Shown here: in pieces, positions 41,101 through 54,000 of the stretch
Layout of the letters: each line of letters starts with the position of its first letter
Numbering within the stretch: the first letter of the stretch is position 1
Assembly (NCBI RefSeq): GCF_000247815.1
Contig: NC_021673.1
Location: 33,910,289-33,974,288 of the forward strand
From: Ficedula albicollis
Lineage: Eukaryota; Chordata; Aves; Passeriformes; Muscicapidae
Length of the DNA: 64,000 bases
Direction: 5' to 3'
The notes under the pieces: model-generated
What the model saw: the letters and a program-made list of their open reading frames with translations, nothing else
Told to the model about the DNA's origin: nothing
Databases searched by the model: none
Made by a program: the position numbers and the translations under genes

Positions 41101-41974
41101 ATCTCAACAGGAGATTTTGTTAGAGCACCTGTGTTTGTGTCTGTTTGAGCATGCATATATGACCTGGCAGGAGTTTAAAAGAATAAAGTTAAGAACAAGA
41201 ATAAATTCTCTTAGCTCACCTCAATGACTTCAGGTGACCAGACAGCTGGGATGTCATTTTCTGACATTCTGGATGGCATTTTCTGACATTTCCTTGGGCA
41301 GCAGTGTTCACTCTGAGCATGTCTGAGGGTACTGGGCAGGGATGCATTTCTCGCTGTAGGATGTGCTTCCTGTTGCAGTGTGTTATGGGACCAGGTTGGT
41401 GTTAGATCTGCACCATGTGCACTTAGTGCCAGAGCGCAGTTGAGCAGGACTGGCTGTGAAGGACTGCTGGGGGTGGACACAAGTATCCCCACAGTGAGAG
41501 CTGCCTTGGAAGCAAATTTTTGGTTTAAAAAAATTGCTTTGGAACTACATGTTCATTTTTAAAACAGTGAATCTGCCTCTACACGCATTGTAAAACTTGG
41601 GGGTTGCTGTATATGTGAGGGCTGGAAACTTCTTCTGAAAAAGATGTAGTGAAAAGAGTGAATGAGTTGCTCTTATTGTATTTGGAAGATTATGCATGCT
41701 TTATACATAGTTTATACTTGTTTGTTTTTTCAATCCTTAGTAGCAAATCTTGGAAGGAATGTGCTGGGCCTGGATCAAATTGGATACAACCTTTATTCCA
41801 TTTTTCAGACACACACACAAAAAAAAGTTACTTTTCTTTTCTGTCCCCTTGCTCTCAGTAGATGTATTTGACTGCTTAACATCTTTAATGTTGTGGTGTT
41901 TCTCAGAGCTTTTGCTCCTTATGGAAACCTGTTTTGGTCAGTATTTTCTTTTTGTTTTTGTTTTGTCAGCAGCC

Positions 41975-42091
41975 ATGCAGCAGGTCTTAGACAACCTTAC
42001 TGATCTGCCGACATCGACAGGCGCTGAAGAAATAGACCTGATTTTTCTTAAAGGAATTATGGAAAACCCTATCGTAAGATCACTTGCTAAG
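41975..42091 (+). CDS. PALS2: PALS2 coding exon 1: start codon and first L27 helix region
   Basis: Encodes residues 1-39, beginning MQQVLDNLT and ending SLAK, in phase 0 before a gtattt donor. This is the N-terminal L27 segment that pairs with partner L27 domains. The start at 41975 is chosen because it matches the family N-terminus and because a strong acceptor (TTTTGTCAGCAG) ends immediately before it. The reading frame stays open about 75 codons upstream to an ATG at 41750, but that stretch is pyrimidine-rich intron and translates to family-unrelated hydrophobic sequence. The acceptor is a tandem CAGCAG, so the 5'UTR may include or skip three bases. Confidence 0.95.
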
Positions 42092-45000
42092 GTATTTAAA
42101 TTTGCTGTTTTGAGTAGAATCTGGAAACGTTTTAACTCTTACTTTATTGTGTGAACATTGAGTGTGGGTTGAGGTATCAACAAAGCATTGTTGGTACATC
42201 TTAATAAGAGACTTGAAGGCCAGCTTGAAGGTGAAGAGTTGGTATAATGTAATTGCTGTGCATGCTGGTTGTTATTTAGAAAAATCTAGAGGAAGATGAA
42301 AAATTCAGAGACTACAGAAATAATGTGGTTACATTATTTATGAAGAAAATGCAATATTTGAAATTAGAAGCAGTTGATTTTAATGTAGGCTTGTAACTAC
42401 TGTTGTGTGCAGAGCCCATATGCCTTCTGACTTTTAGCATTTTTGCCAGAGATGAAAAGTGAGAGCAGTCACCTTCATTATCCCATGGCATAAAAAAGTT
42501 TTCTTTTCATCTTTAGCTCAAAACTACTTTCTGATATGCCAGGAAAATATTCTCGCCACGCCCTTTACTGGATCTCAGACTAATGCTTTTACCTTTGATT
42601 GTTAGTTCTCTAAAACGTACCCTAAGTTTTTGTTCTTGGGTTATGAAAATCTTTTATATATGGGTGGTAACAGTCAATTATAAATATGTAAGGTGATATT
42701 CGCAAAAAAATCTTTGGACTCTAATTAAAATGTAGCTAGTCTTACCAGTAGGAAATGCAGTCAAATACTTTACATTGCTTATATTCAGCCTTAATCTTAC
42801 TTCATAAAAATAAGCTTCTTTCATGAGGAAAACCCAGTTAACTTAAATACAGCTGTCTCTCTAATAGGAATAGACATCTGAAAGCAGTGCCCTCTGGGTA
42901 GGTATGAAATCCTCTGTAAAGCTAAAGGATTGTTTTCCAGGGATTTTGTTCAGTATAAAAATCTGGAAAGGAAAACTTCTCATGAGAATTCGTGTAAGAA
43001 TTTACTTCTGTTTAGCTGTTCAAAAAATTGGTTTTAAGTTGAAGACATGGCACAGTAATAAACTTAGAAGTAATGGAAGTATCTTATCTGTTGCTGAGAT
43101 GACTGCAGAGGGAAAGATTTGTGTACTAAATTTACTAGAGTAAGTAAAAGCATTTTTTTACTGGCGATGGAAACAACCTTAAGTATCTGCTGCCTAGGTC
43201 ATCTTTAATATTTATCATGAAGAAAATGTTCATTGCAAAGCCTTTTTTTCTTATCAATAATGTGTGCTTTAATGGCCAATAACAATTAGGTGGAATTTAA
43301 TGACTATCAGATGTAAAAAAAACGTGCTTGTAATGGAAACAGATTCTTAACTGTACACAAGCTTTATCTAGAGTGCTTAAGGGTTTTAATTGTGTTCATA
43401 TGGTGTGACTGCACTCATATTTTCTTTGTAATTATTTTGGAAAAATCCTCAGTCTTAACCAGTAGTGCTAAATAAGGATAAGATCAAAACATATTTGATG
43501 AAACGTATGTAATTCACATATGTATCTATTTGTCCCTAAAAATACATAAACTTGCTTTTCTATTAGAAAAGCTGGTTTTACCAGAATTAGCAGTTCTCTG
43601 AGATGGTTACATTATTTAAGCAGAATCATTTCAAAGGAGGCCAGAAATGCAAAAGGTTTTTCATTTTCCTTTATTATCCAGTTATTAAGACTAATCATTA
43701 TGTAAAGTATGCTAAAAAGGACAATAAGAAACTTGGGGAAATGTGCCACAAGCTCTCCAGACTAGTTTTCTCCTTTTGGTCCTTACATAAATGAAGACAA
43801 ACAATAAGCATAGTAGTTAGTTCCTGTATTTTGCAGTGCAGTTTGGCTGATCTTTTAAAACTGTGTTATATTCATTTCACACTTTTCCTGTATAGAATAA
43901 AGGCAATAAGGTAGAAATTACAGATTTTTTTTTTTAATAGGGCTCTTTCACTGAACCTTTCTACTTTTTGGTAGGTGGTAGAGGAAAGGAGAACTAATTG
44001 TTGTAATTGTAATATGTTTTTCCCTGTCACTGACATTTATAGCATCATAGAGTAGTTTTGGTTGGAAGTGGCCTTTAAAGGTCACCTTGTCTAACCTCCT
44101 TGCAATGAGCAGGGACATCTTCAACCAGATGAGGTTGATCAGGGCCCCGGACAGCCTGACCTTGATTGTTTCCAGGGATTGAGCATCCACAGCCTTTCTG
44201 GGCAACCTATTGCAGTTTTTCACCACACCCATCCTAAAACTTCTCTTCCCTATATCTAGTCTCAGTCTACCCTCTTTTAGTTTAAAATCATGATGCCCTG
44301 TCCTTTTGCTAAAAACCCTACTAAAAGTTTGTTCCCATTTTTCTTGTAAGGTCCCTGTAAATAAGGTCTTCCCAGAGTCTTCTCTTTTCCAGACTTAACA
44401 ACCCTAACTCCGTATCTTTCTTGTGCTGATGTTTGTGTTCAATCCTAACTAGTCTTTAGCATTAGTATGCTTTTTGGAAAATAGTTGTTGAACTTGGAAC
44501 AAGCATGAATTCTCCTCAGTTTTGCTACTGAATTGTGGTATCAAAATTCTCCTGGATTGTTAACTGTTCTTTCAAACTTCAAAACAGGATCTACTTTCTG
44601 CTGTTACACTATTGGTTTTAGCATTGTATCACAGCCTAGAGCAGACCAGTTGAATGCCCAACCCATCCAAGGAAACATCTTGGGAGTAATGTATAAGCAT
44701 TTAGTCCAGTATTTAGGATGTCAGATTGTTGAAGGTAAAAGCCTTGCTATTTGACCATTTGGCCAGTATGATAAGTACTAAATGCACAGAAAGGCTCAAT
44801 TCAGTATCAATGTTTCTGAAATGTTCAATTGAAATGGAAAAAAAAAATTACAATATCTAAATTAGGTATTCCTATTTGTTTGTTTGTTTTTAAACTTATT
44901 CGTACGATTCCATATTTTGTTACTCCTCAACATATTACAGGATCAGAGATGGTTCACTGATTAAACTTTGTTTGTTTTTAAACTTATTCATACGATTCCA

Positions 45001-48000
45001 TATTTTGTTACTCCTCAACATATTACAGGATCAGAGATGGTTCACTGATTAAACTTTATGTTCCCCAGTATAGACATGGCCTTGATTTTGAAGTGAAGGG
45101 TGAGGATAGTTGTATTTAGATTATATCAGTCAGTGTTAGTAGTTTTTTGAAAACAATGGGTGAGAAAAAAGGTAACCCATATTGTCTAATCTTATAAAGA
45201 TTAGATTAAATTTTATAAAAATCTTTTGCAGTTGGATTATGTTTAAAAATCACTAGATTTGTGTTTTTACTTGCTGTAGAAGAAGTAAACTTTAAAAGAA
45301 GGATATTGTGCACTCTATGTATTCTGTACAAAATTGCATTCCCTTATAAAGGAGAATGTGTGTAGGTGCTGAGCTTCCTATAACTTTGTAATCACAGTTG
45401 TTTGGGTTGTGTGTGTTGGTGTTGGAGAATGTTTGAAATGCCTTTGTGTTAAGTTAACCTTTCTATAATTTGGTCAACAGGCCTGCAGAAATAGCATTTT
45501 ATAGGTAGGAAGTACAATTTAATACTCAGATGATTTCTGGAAGCAAAGTTTTCTGCTTTTAGCAAAATTTTATTTTATTGTCTGTTTTAAAGCACTAATA
45601 AGACAGCAGATGTGCTTGCATACCTTCAAATTATATCTATGGGAAGTATATGTAGATTACTCTGAATTATACCTATTAGGTATTTGTTTTTCATATGCCA
45701 AAGTAACTGCTGCTTTGTAAATTTCTTGTTGCTACAGTGTTGAAAATAACTTTTAATTGAGAATCTGAGTTATTTGCCTCCTCTTATTCCCTAATTCTAT
45801 CATACTGTCTCTAATAAATAAGTGAAGCATTCTGAGATGATTCTCTTCCTGCTCAAAGCACCTACCTTTCAATGAATCTCAGTATCTGTAGAGTTCAGGA
45901 GAGGATTATGACTGCAGGAATAGCTCCAGAAAGAGATGAAATGTTATCAAAGAATCACAGGATGGTTGAGGCTGCAGGGGACCTCTGGAAGGCATCTGGT
46001 CCAACTCTCCCTACTCAAGCAGGGCCACCTGAAGATGGTTGCCCAGGACCACATCCTGACAGCTTTTGGAGTATATCCAAGGAGAGAGCCTCCCATCTTC
46101 TCTGGGCAGCCTGTGCCAGTGCTCAGTCACCCTCATGCTGGAAAAAGTGTTTCCTGATGTTCAGACAGAGCTTCCTGAGTTTCATTTTATGAATGTCCTG
46201 TCACCAGTCACCTCTGGAAACAGGCTCTGTCCTCTTTGCATAGTATACCTTGTATACACATTGATGAGATTGCCCTGAGCCTTCTCTTTTCCAGGCAGAA
46301 CAGTCCCAGCTTGATCCGCCTTTCCTGAAATGTAGGGTGCTCCAGACCCTTCACATATTTGATGAAGAGCTTCACTGAGCTCTTACCAGCATGTCCAGAG
46401 TGTCCCAGGTGTGGCCTCACTAGTGCTAACACTCACTCTTCTAGTAAAAACTTTTATGCAGTCCAGGATACTGCTAGCTGCCTTTGACTCCAACTTTTCT
46501 TCAGCATTTCATTCAATTAGGAAGATTTTTCTGTGGAATGTACTGTTCAAAAGGTGTTTGAATGGGAGGAGTCTGAGGTGAATGTTTTTCTTGCAGACTC
46601 TGGAAAGATGCCATAGTTCCTTTTTTTGCCGTTCTTCTAGAAGGTGTACTTGTCCAGAGTTACAAAGCAGGAAATGTCCTGAGGTGCTGTGCTGTTCATA
46701 AAGCAGTACTTGGTGTGTGTATAGCGTAGAGGAGATAAGGACTTACAAGTCTCTCTGGTATGTGCTGCTTATAAAGCTTGTTGGGTTCTGTAGTTGAGCA
46801 TGCAGAATCCTTCAGCAGTTAAATCAGGTTATCCTATATATAATTTTTCTGGCTTTTCTGCTGAAGATTGCACTGAGAAATTATTTGAAAAGTAATAAAT
46901 TTGAAATTTATAAATTTGAACCACTTGAAACTTATTTACATTATAGTCTCATGTATTTAATCTTACAGGCTCACGAGCGACTGGAAGATTCTAAACTTGA
47001 GGCTGTCAGTGACAACAACCTGGAGCTGGTGAATGAAATTCTTGAAGACATCAGTCCCTTAGTAAATAAGGATGAAAATGTTGCAGAATTGGTTGGAATA
47101 CTCAAGGAGCCTCATTTTCAGGTGCCACCTTTTTACTATATGTTACCAACATGTTTTATCAGTGTCCACATACATGTCTAGGAATAATAAAGAAACAAAA
47201 TCTGAATTATAGCAAACTGTAATATGTAGTATTTTACTCTAAATAAAGGGTAAATCAGAAGCCATGTTACAAATAAGCATGATTTTATTATTTTATGTAG
47301 TTTCAAAAATACCTTTACTCACTGTATTAAATTCTACTGGCGTTTTTATTCTAAATCTTGGACAAGCTTTTACTTCCTGTATGAGTGCAGTTTCCATAAA
47401 AATTCCCTGAAGGCTTGCTTCATCCATAACATTTCCATGATCAGTTCCTGGTCATAGGCATTGTGTGCATTTCATATCAGCTGTTAGTGTTCATACTCGT
47501 GTGTAAGACAAGTGGTTTGCAGAGTGAATGAACGAGATTCTTCTGTGATCTGATCTGCACTGCAGCTGAAGCTGAGACTCTGCATCCCTCTCTCTGTTGC
47601 CCTGCTTAAGTGAAGTGTTGACATATGCTTTCAAAAGCAAATGTTTTTCCATTTTGCTGTTTCTATGACTAGCTTCTGTATGGAGCCTCAAAGATCAAGG
47701 TTTGAAAATCCTTCATAGATTCTGGCCTTTCTTGGTAGGGTTCAGTGAACTTTACTGCTTCAGTGGACTACTACTAAGCCAAAGGTATTCTGTAGAAGAA
47801 CATAAACAACCTTTTGCAACAGTGTAATTTGGCTTCTTTTAGCGTGAAGTCATAGGCAATTTTGGGATGGATGAGCTTGAACACTTTTTTCCCAGGTTTT
47901 CTGTTACGTGTTAGACAAACATAGCAGTGAGATATATTATTGTTTAACATGGATAAACATTAGAAATGCTGTTGGTTGTATTGTGTCCTATTGGAAAAGG

Positions 48001-51000
48001 GATCACTTCAAGAACCCAGCTTTGGGGGCAGTAATTCTTCTGAGTACTGACAATTCCTCTGCCTCTCCTTTGTTGGCTTCCCTTGTGCTGTAATTTGTCC
48101 AGAAAGGCATCATAGCTAAGTAATCAAAAACTGATTCAGAGACTTACTGGTGCATAAACCTGCAAATCAGTCTTTGATTCCGTAGTAGAAATTGGTACCT
48201 GAAAGGGACTGGATGAGTTTGGAGGAATTGATAGGAATTGAATCCTGCAAAAGGATTAGAACTGAGGACCAACTGGTGCACTGACAGACCTGACAATGAT
48301 CCACTGTGTTAGAGAAAATGAAGGTGGAAGTCAAAGAGGATGATGAATCAAAAGATGAAAAGGGCATAATAATTGAAGTGCTGCACTTTGAAAGGCATGG
48401 TAGCAATGATCTCTGGAGAGAAATGGCAAGGGCCAGAGAGAAGCTTGGGAAAAGGATCTTTAGGGTGGAACCTGGAAATAGCCTATAGGAGATCAAATAA
48501 GAATTTTCAGGTGAATTAGAATCAAGTAAGAATTACTGGGTGAATAGCCAACACTAAGGCAAATTCGGCATTTATTCCTATTCAGTGGTCAGATCTACAG
48601 AGAAGCAGAATGTGATGTTGTCAGATACTTCATTAGTTCAGGCTTAAGTAACTTAAACATGTAATGTAAAAGTTCCAAAATAGCTGGTGAACTAGAATGT
48701 CAGTATTTTTGCTCTTTCTTGTACCTTTTTTGTTGCTTGATAAATAAGGAGCAGACATGAAACTGCATATATACTACCTTAACTTTACAGTTTTGCTCAG
48801 ATTTTTTGTTAGTGCTTCCTCATTGCATGTTAAAGGGCCATTTAGCAAACATCTCTTCTGTTTTCCTTCCCTGTCCCAGCAGTAGGCATCTAATGAAGAC
48901 TGTAAGGCTAGAACAAGCCAACAGTGATACCTTCCAAAATGTGTTGTGAAGACTTAGTGATTTGTTTTTCAGACTTCTGAGTGAGAAGTAGTATCATCCA
49001 CCTGTGGTTCTTTTCCATGAGCTTATTCAGTTGTTTTTTTTTTAACCCATGTGAAAATCTGTCATTCACAGCACCCCCACTCTGGGTGGAGGATGTGCTC
49101 TTTTGGTTTTGAGACTGTCCCCTGTCAATTTGACTTAATATTCCCATCGTCTTGTGTAGGAAGAAAGTGAATAGTTTTTCTTAATCAGCTTTTTCATGTT
49201 ACTTGTGGTTTGAGAGACCTCATTGTGTCTGTCTATGTCAAGTAAATAAAATTAAAGGAAGCAAAGCTGTATACAGCATGGATTTTTGAAGTGGTGTCAT
49301 AATTTCCATTGCATTTCCTACTCATAGCCTAAAAGTCCCTAGTATTTGGTTCTTCTGTTTAACAGCTCATGAATAGAACAGAACGATTCAGTTAGAAGAG
49401 ACTTACAGTGCTCATCCACTCCAGCTGCCTGACCAATTCAGAGCTGACTGAAATATTAAAGCATGTTATTAAGGGTGTTGTCCAAATGCCTGTTAAACAC
49501 TGACAGACATGGGGCATCAACCACCTCTTTAGGAGCCTATTCCTGTGTTTGACCACCCTGTCAGTAAAGAAGAGGTACCTCTAGGCCCAGGGAGAGTAGA
49601 TTGCTTGTTAGGCTCAGTTTGATTTTGTATTGTTTACATCTTCCAGATACCATTTCTGAGTCTGTCAGTTAAAATATTAAACTAGGATTGTGTTTTCCCT
49701 TGCAGTCAGTGTTGAATTTCATTTGCCTTTTTCTCAGTCTATTGCTCATGAGGTGCCTCTGCAGGATACAGTCAGTTGCTTTAGTCCATCAGCAAACTGT
49801 CATTTCACTTCTCATCCCCATTTCCTAGGTCGTTTATCTGACATGTCAGTATATTGGCAGGTGTGGAACTGAGCTCAGACCCCTGTGGAAATCACCTGAT
49901 GACATGAATTCTGAAAACTAAAAAAAAATGTATTCCTGGCACCAATTTTTCTGGCTTCTAACCAATATTTTCTTCCACTTGAAAGCCTTACTGCTTATCC
50001 TGTTACAGTTTTGTTTTTTAAAAAACTTCTACCAAAGGCTTTATGGAAATTGATCTATATTAACAACTCTAACTGCCTTGTTGCCATTCTTGGTGACTCT
50101 TCCAAGGAATCTTGACTAGATTTGAGAAGTATGACTTCCTTTATTAAAGCATGTTGATGCTTTCCTTTGATCTGTTTTGTCCAGTCATTCTGTGTTTTAT
50201 GGAAACATCTGATTTGTTTAGTATCAGCATCAGACTTACTGTTTTGCAGTTTGTTGACTCTTCCTTGGAACCCAGTTTAAATATTCATGTCATGATTGTT
50301 GCTTATATCCTGCTTCTTTCCCTATAGTGTTGGGTGAGTCATGGGCATGTAAGAAAAATGCGGTGCAACTTTGTTTGCTGCAAAACCTAGATAGTACAAA
50401 AATGACAAAAAAGTGTGAAAGGAAGAAAAAATAGATGGTTAAGATAGTTAAATGCTGCCCTGGAGAACTGGCCTATTCCTCACTCTGTCAAAATTGGAAT
50501 TCATTTTAAAAAACGTCTGAAGAAGCTTTAGCTTGTATTTTTAAAATTTATTCTCTGTGTGCCTGTTGTGAGGCATTCAGTCTCATTTGCAGAAAGAATG
50601 AGCAGTTTTGGCTGCTGTGTATGGGCAAAAGCATCTATCTGGTTACTTCTTTAAGGTATATCTGCTGTGATTCAATTCTGAAGCCAAAAATTAGGGCAAA
50701 TTTTCAGCCCTTAATTTTGTACTTCCATTATCCATGAGAAGGCAAGCAACGAAATCAGCTGAGGCCAAAATACTGTTTTTTTTATTTAATTGTTATCATA
50801 GTTATGACCACTCTAGAACAACTTCTAGGACAATTTCAGACCAAAATGTGGATATAATATCTTTTTTTAAGGCTTGGGAAAGCTATATGTCTTCTTCTCC
50901 AAAAGGAAACAGAAAATAACCTAAATACTCAAGAAATAAGTGCTATCATTTCTGCCTCATTTGGTGCAAGGAGGCATATTCCAAATTCTGCATGAAGGGG

Positions 51001-54000
51001 AAAAGGAAAAATACAGTGTCAATTGCATTTATAGAAAATGTCATTTGCATCCTTTCTCTAGTTCAGTAAAAGTGCAATGAATCCAACCTGATTCTTTAAA
51101 AGTTTCATGGATGCTACTGTGTAATTGGTTTAGAGGCTGACTTTGTATTTTACGAATGAATGGTGCCACTGTATCACAGCATCACCTTAGAGTTGTAACC
51201 TGCCTTGGCATACAAGTATAAAATGTGGTATACAAGGCATCAGTGCAGTGGTTTGTTCGAATGTTTCATTTAGTGCTAGAAGAACCATATTACAGGACTT
51301 CATTTTTTCTACACATTTTTATAGAAGAGCATTTGGGAAGAACTAACTCTGGAGTACAGGTGCATGTGTTGCTGTATTATTCCCTCTTTTCCTTTCTCCT
51401 TTCATTTCCTATTTTTTCATCCCTTCCGCTTTCTGTCCTTTTTAGTTTTAACTGAACTTTTCAGAGGTCAAAGTGTGAAAGTTCTAATGAGTTTCACGGT
51501 ATTGATGGCTAGCCAGTAGGTCAGTATGTGTTGGAAAGCCAGCTGGCACATGCAGCACATGGAAAAGGCTGTAACAAATCTTACCAGACAGGAGTGGTAA
51601 GAGAGGTTGCCTTGAGGGAAAAAGAAGCAGTTAAAATTTTTCACACTATTGGAGTGGTTAAACATGCAGAAGAATCACTTCTGCTTCCTCTTGGAAGAGC
51701 TTGTTCTGTTACTTTCACCTTTCAAGAATTAGCCGGACCATTCATTCTGAATAGATTCTGCTGGCAAAAAAGTACTTAATCTGAAAAGTAGCCTGTATTG
51801 TCTTCTACTAGTTAGGTTTATGAGGGCTGATCATACCTTTAAAATGTGTCATTTAGAAAAAGTGATCTTAAATTGCATCCTAGACAAATATTAATATATA
51901 GGGTTATTTTCCCCACGTATTCTTGTGTTCTTAGCAGCCATCCTGATTTTTCTAAGGTCATAAATTATTTCCTCACTTTTCCAGAAGGGCTTTAAAATGT
52001 GTTCTTCTCACATGAACATTAGGGACCTCTAGTCCATTTATTAAGTTCTAATATTTAAACAAGATTGTGAGGGAAGACTAGCACACATTTAGTGTTTAAA
52101 AGAGGAAGGGAAATATTTTAGATACTTCTAGGCCTAAAATGTTAGGAAAGGAGTCCTGAATTCAAAACTCTAGACATTCCACTCTTGTGTGTTTACTCCC
52201 ACCACAGCCCCCAGTTTGTAATCTAATTGTTCTTTAGGATTAGAATTGAGGAAATAGTTACTATATTATTAAGGGCAGTGCTTCATAACACGCTTAGATT
52301 GTGTTGAAAATTTTTTGAAGAAAAAATAAATGTTGAGTTTGGACTTGGCTTCAGCACTGTAGAGAGTTTTGAATGTTTAATATTTCTGTGTTTACTGAAT
52401 TTTTAATTATGTTTTAAATTACTTTTTTACCTGTCAATTATAGCAGCCACAGAAAACTACTGTAAAGAGATCAATATCTTCCAAGTTTATGTATTGTTTT
52501 TTGGCAGCATATTGCATGAAGAGGTCACACCGTCTGTCACAGGAGTGTGTATTCATTGTGTGTTAACTCTTGTGCTTTGTAGGAGTTCTTCTAAATGCCT
52601 TATTCTGACAATATTGGCGGTTTTTTTCTAGATAACCTTTCTACAGCTATCCATTCTTGGATAGTCAGCTGATCCTGTTTACAGGAGGAAATTTTGTATG
52701 GAGGAACCTTTGAACCGTTCTATGGTTGTTGATCTGTCCATGTTGTTTTGCAGACTTTGGCAGTGGTTTTAAAAGTGTTCCAGGACCAGTATGGAAAGGT
52801 CAGGTTCCAGTGGAGCTCTGGATTTGCAGGAGCACAGGATATCACTTTTTCCAATATCACAAGAAAGAACCAGGAGAAGTTCATGTAACTGTATTTCTCA
52901 GTTCACTCAGTGGTGCTCCCAAAATAAGAAAGTAACTTAGCAACATAAAATGTTGGCGAGTAGTCCGCAGTGGTACAGGCGCAAGGCCCCCTTGCCATGT
53001 GCCTGTACTTAAGTGTTCTTCAGGACTGTAGGTCATGACCTGGCTGGTTGGAAACAGGCTCATAAAACTGGTACAGATTCTTGAGTTTCAGAACTGAGAG
53101 TTAGATGTGGGACAGTAGTAAGTTAACTCTGGTTTAAGGAAACCAGTGAAACACTTTTCTTAAAGAAACCACTTTAGAGTTCTGGGCAGTCCCTTATAGT
53201 CTGTGACTATATAGTCTTTGTCCCTTCTGTAACTCAGGCACTGTGTAAATAATAGGAAAAAGATCCTCTGACTGAGAGATGGTTAAGTAGCAGTTATATG
53301 AATTCATGCTTATCCATAAAACTGGGTAGTTAAAAAGGATCAGAATGTGGAAAAAGGATCAGAATGTGGAATGGGATCAGATTTAAGAATGGAAGAATTT
53401 TACAGAGCGTGTTAATTTGAAAAGAATGACACAGACTGTTATTTTAGCAGGTTTTTTTGACTGTGGATCAGATTATAATCTATGAAATTGCATTAGCATA
53501 AAGGGCAGAGAGCTGTACAGGCAGCTGTGTGAGGCTTCATGAGTAGTATAGTGGGTTGTGATCACAAACTTCAGAGACAATTTGTTCTAGCATGTGATCA
53601 GAAGAAAACTGGAAGTTTCATACTGCTGTATCTACCTGGTTTTATGAGTCCTAATCTGTAAAAGTGTGTAGCTGATGCTAATTAGTTTCATTTTGGAACT
53701 GTAGAAAGATCCAAAAATATGTTGCTTGCAAACATTGGCAAATAGATCTATTCTCCTGGTTTCTGGATTGGATGTGTCTTGGATAGGGAAGAATTAGAAA
53801 TTGCTACCATCTGACAGCTGCTTGATTTAAATAAATGATTGTTTTTCCTATTTAATTTGATTTGGTTTGTGTCCACAGTATCAGAGCAGCCACAATAAGC
53901 AGCTGTCTTTACAGTCTTAATGGAAGGGGCAAAATCGGTGAATTAATACTTCCTTCTAACCTCAAGTTGAAATATCAGCAGGTTCATCGTGTAATGGGCA

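Larger units (their letters stand above)
14851..41974 (+). other. Probable 5' noncoding introns of PALS2
   Basis: Long AT-rich stretch between the CpG island and the first coding exon. No conserved coding exon was recognised on either strand. It probably holds one or more short noncoding 5' exons whose ends cannot be fixed by eye; the best candidate is discussed in the findings (20037-20127). Simple repeats include AAAC/AACC runs near 31030-31090, GTTT near 34530-34555 and TATG-rich sequence near 23770-23900. Assignment to PALS2 is an inference from the promoter position. Confidence 0.5.
42092..46968 (+). other. PALS2: PALS2 intron 1 (between coding exons 1 and 2)
   Basis: 4877 bases, donor GTATTT and acceptor CTTACAG. 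Holds two reverse-oriented CR1 fragments and the 88-bp tandem duplication; no other feature was recognised. Confidence 0.9.

Noticed and set aside
45872..46432. Overlapping open frames of 70-106 codons
   Set aside because: They lie within a CR1 fragment.
48167..48496. 109-codon minus-strand frame rich in Ser/Leu opposite a purine-rich + strand
   Set aside because: Purine/pyrimidine strand bias gives such frames by chance; no domain, and it lies inside intron 2.
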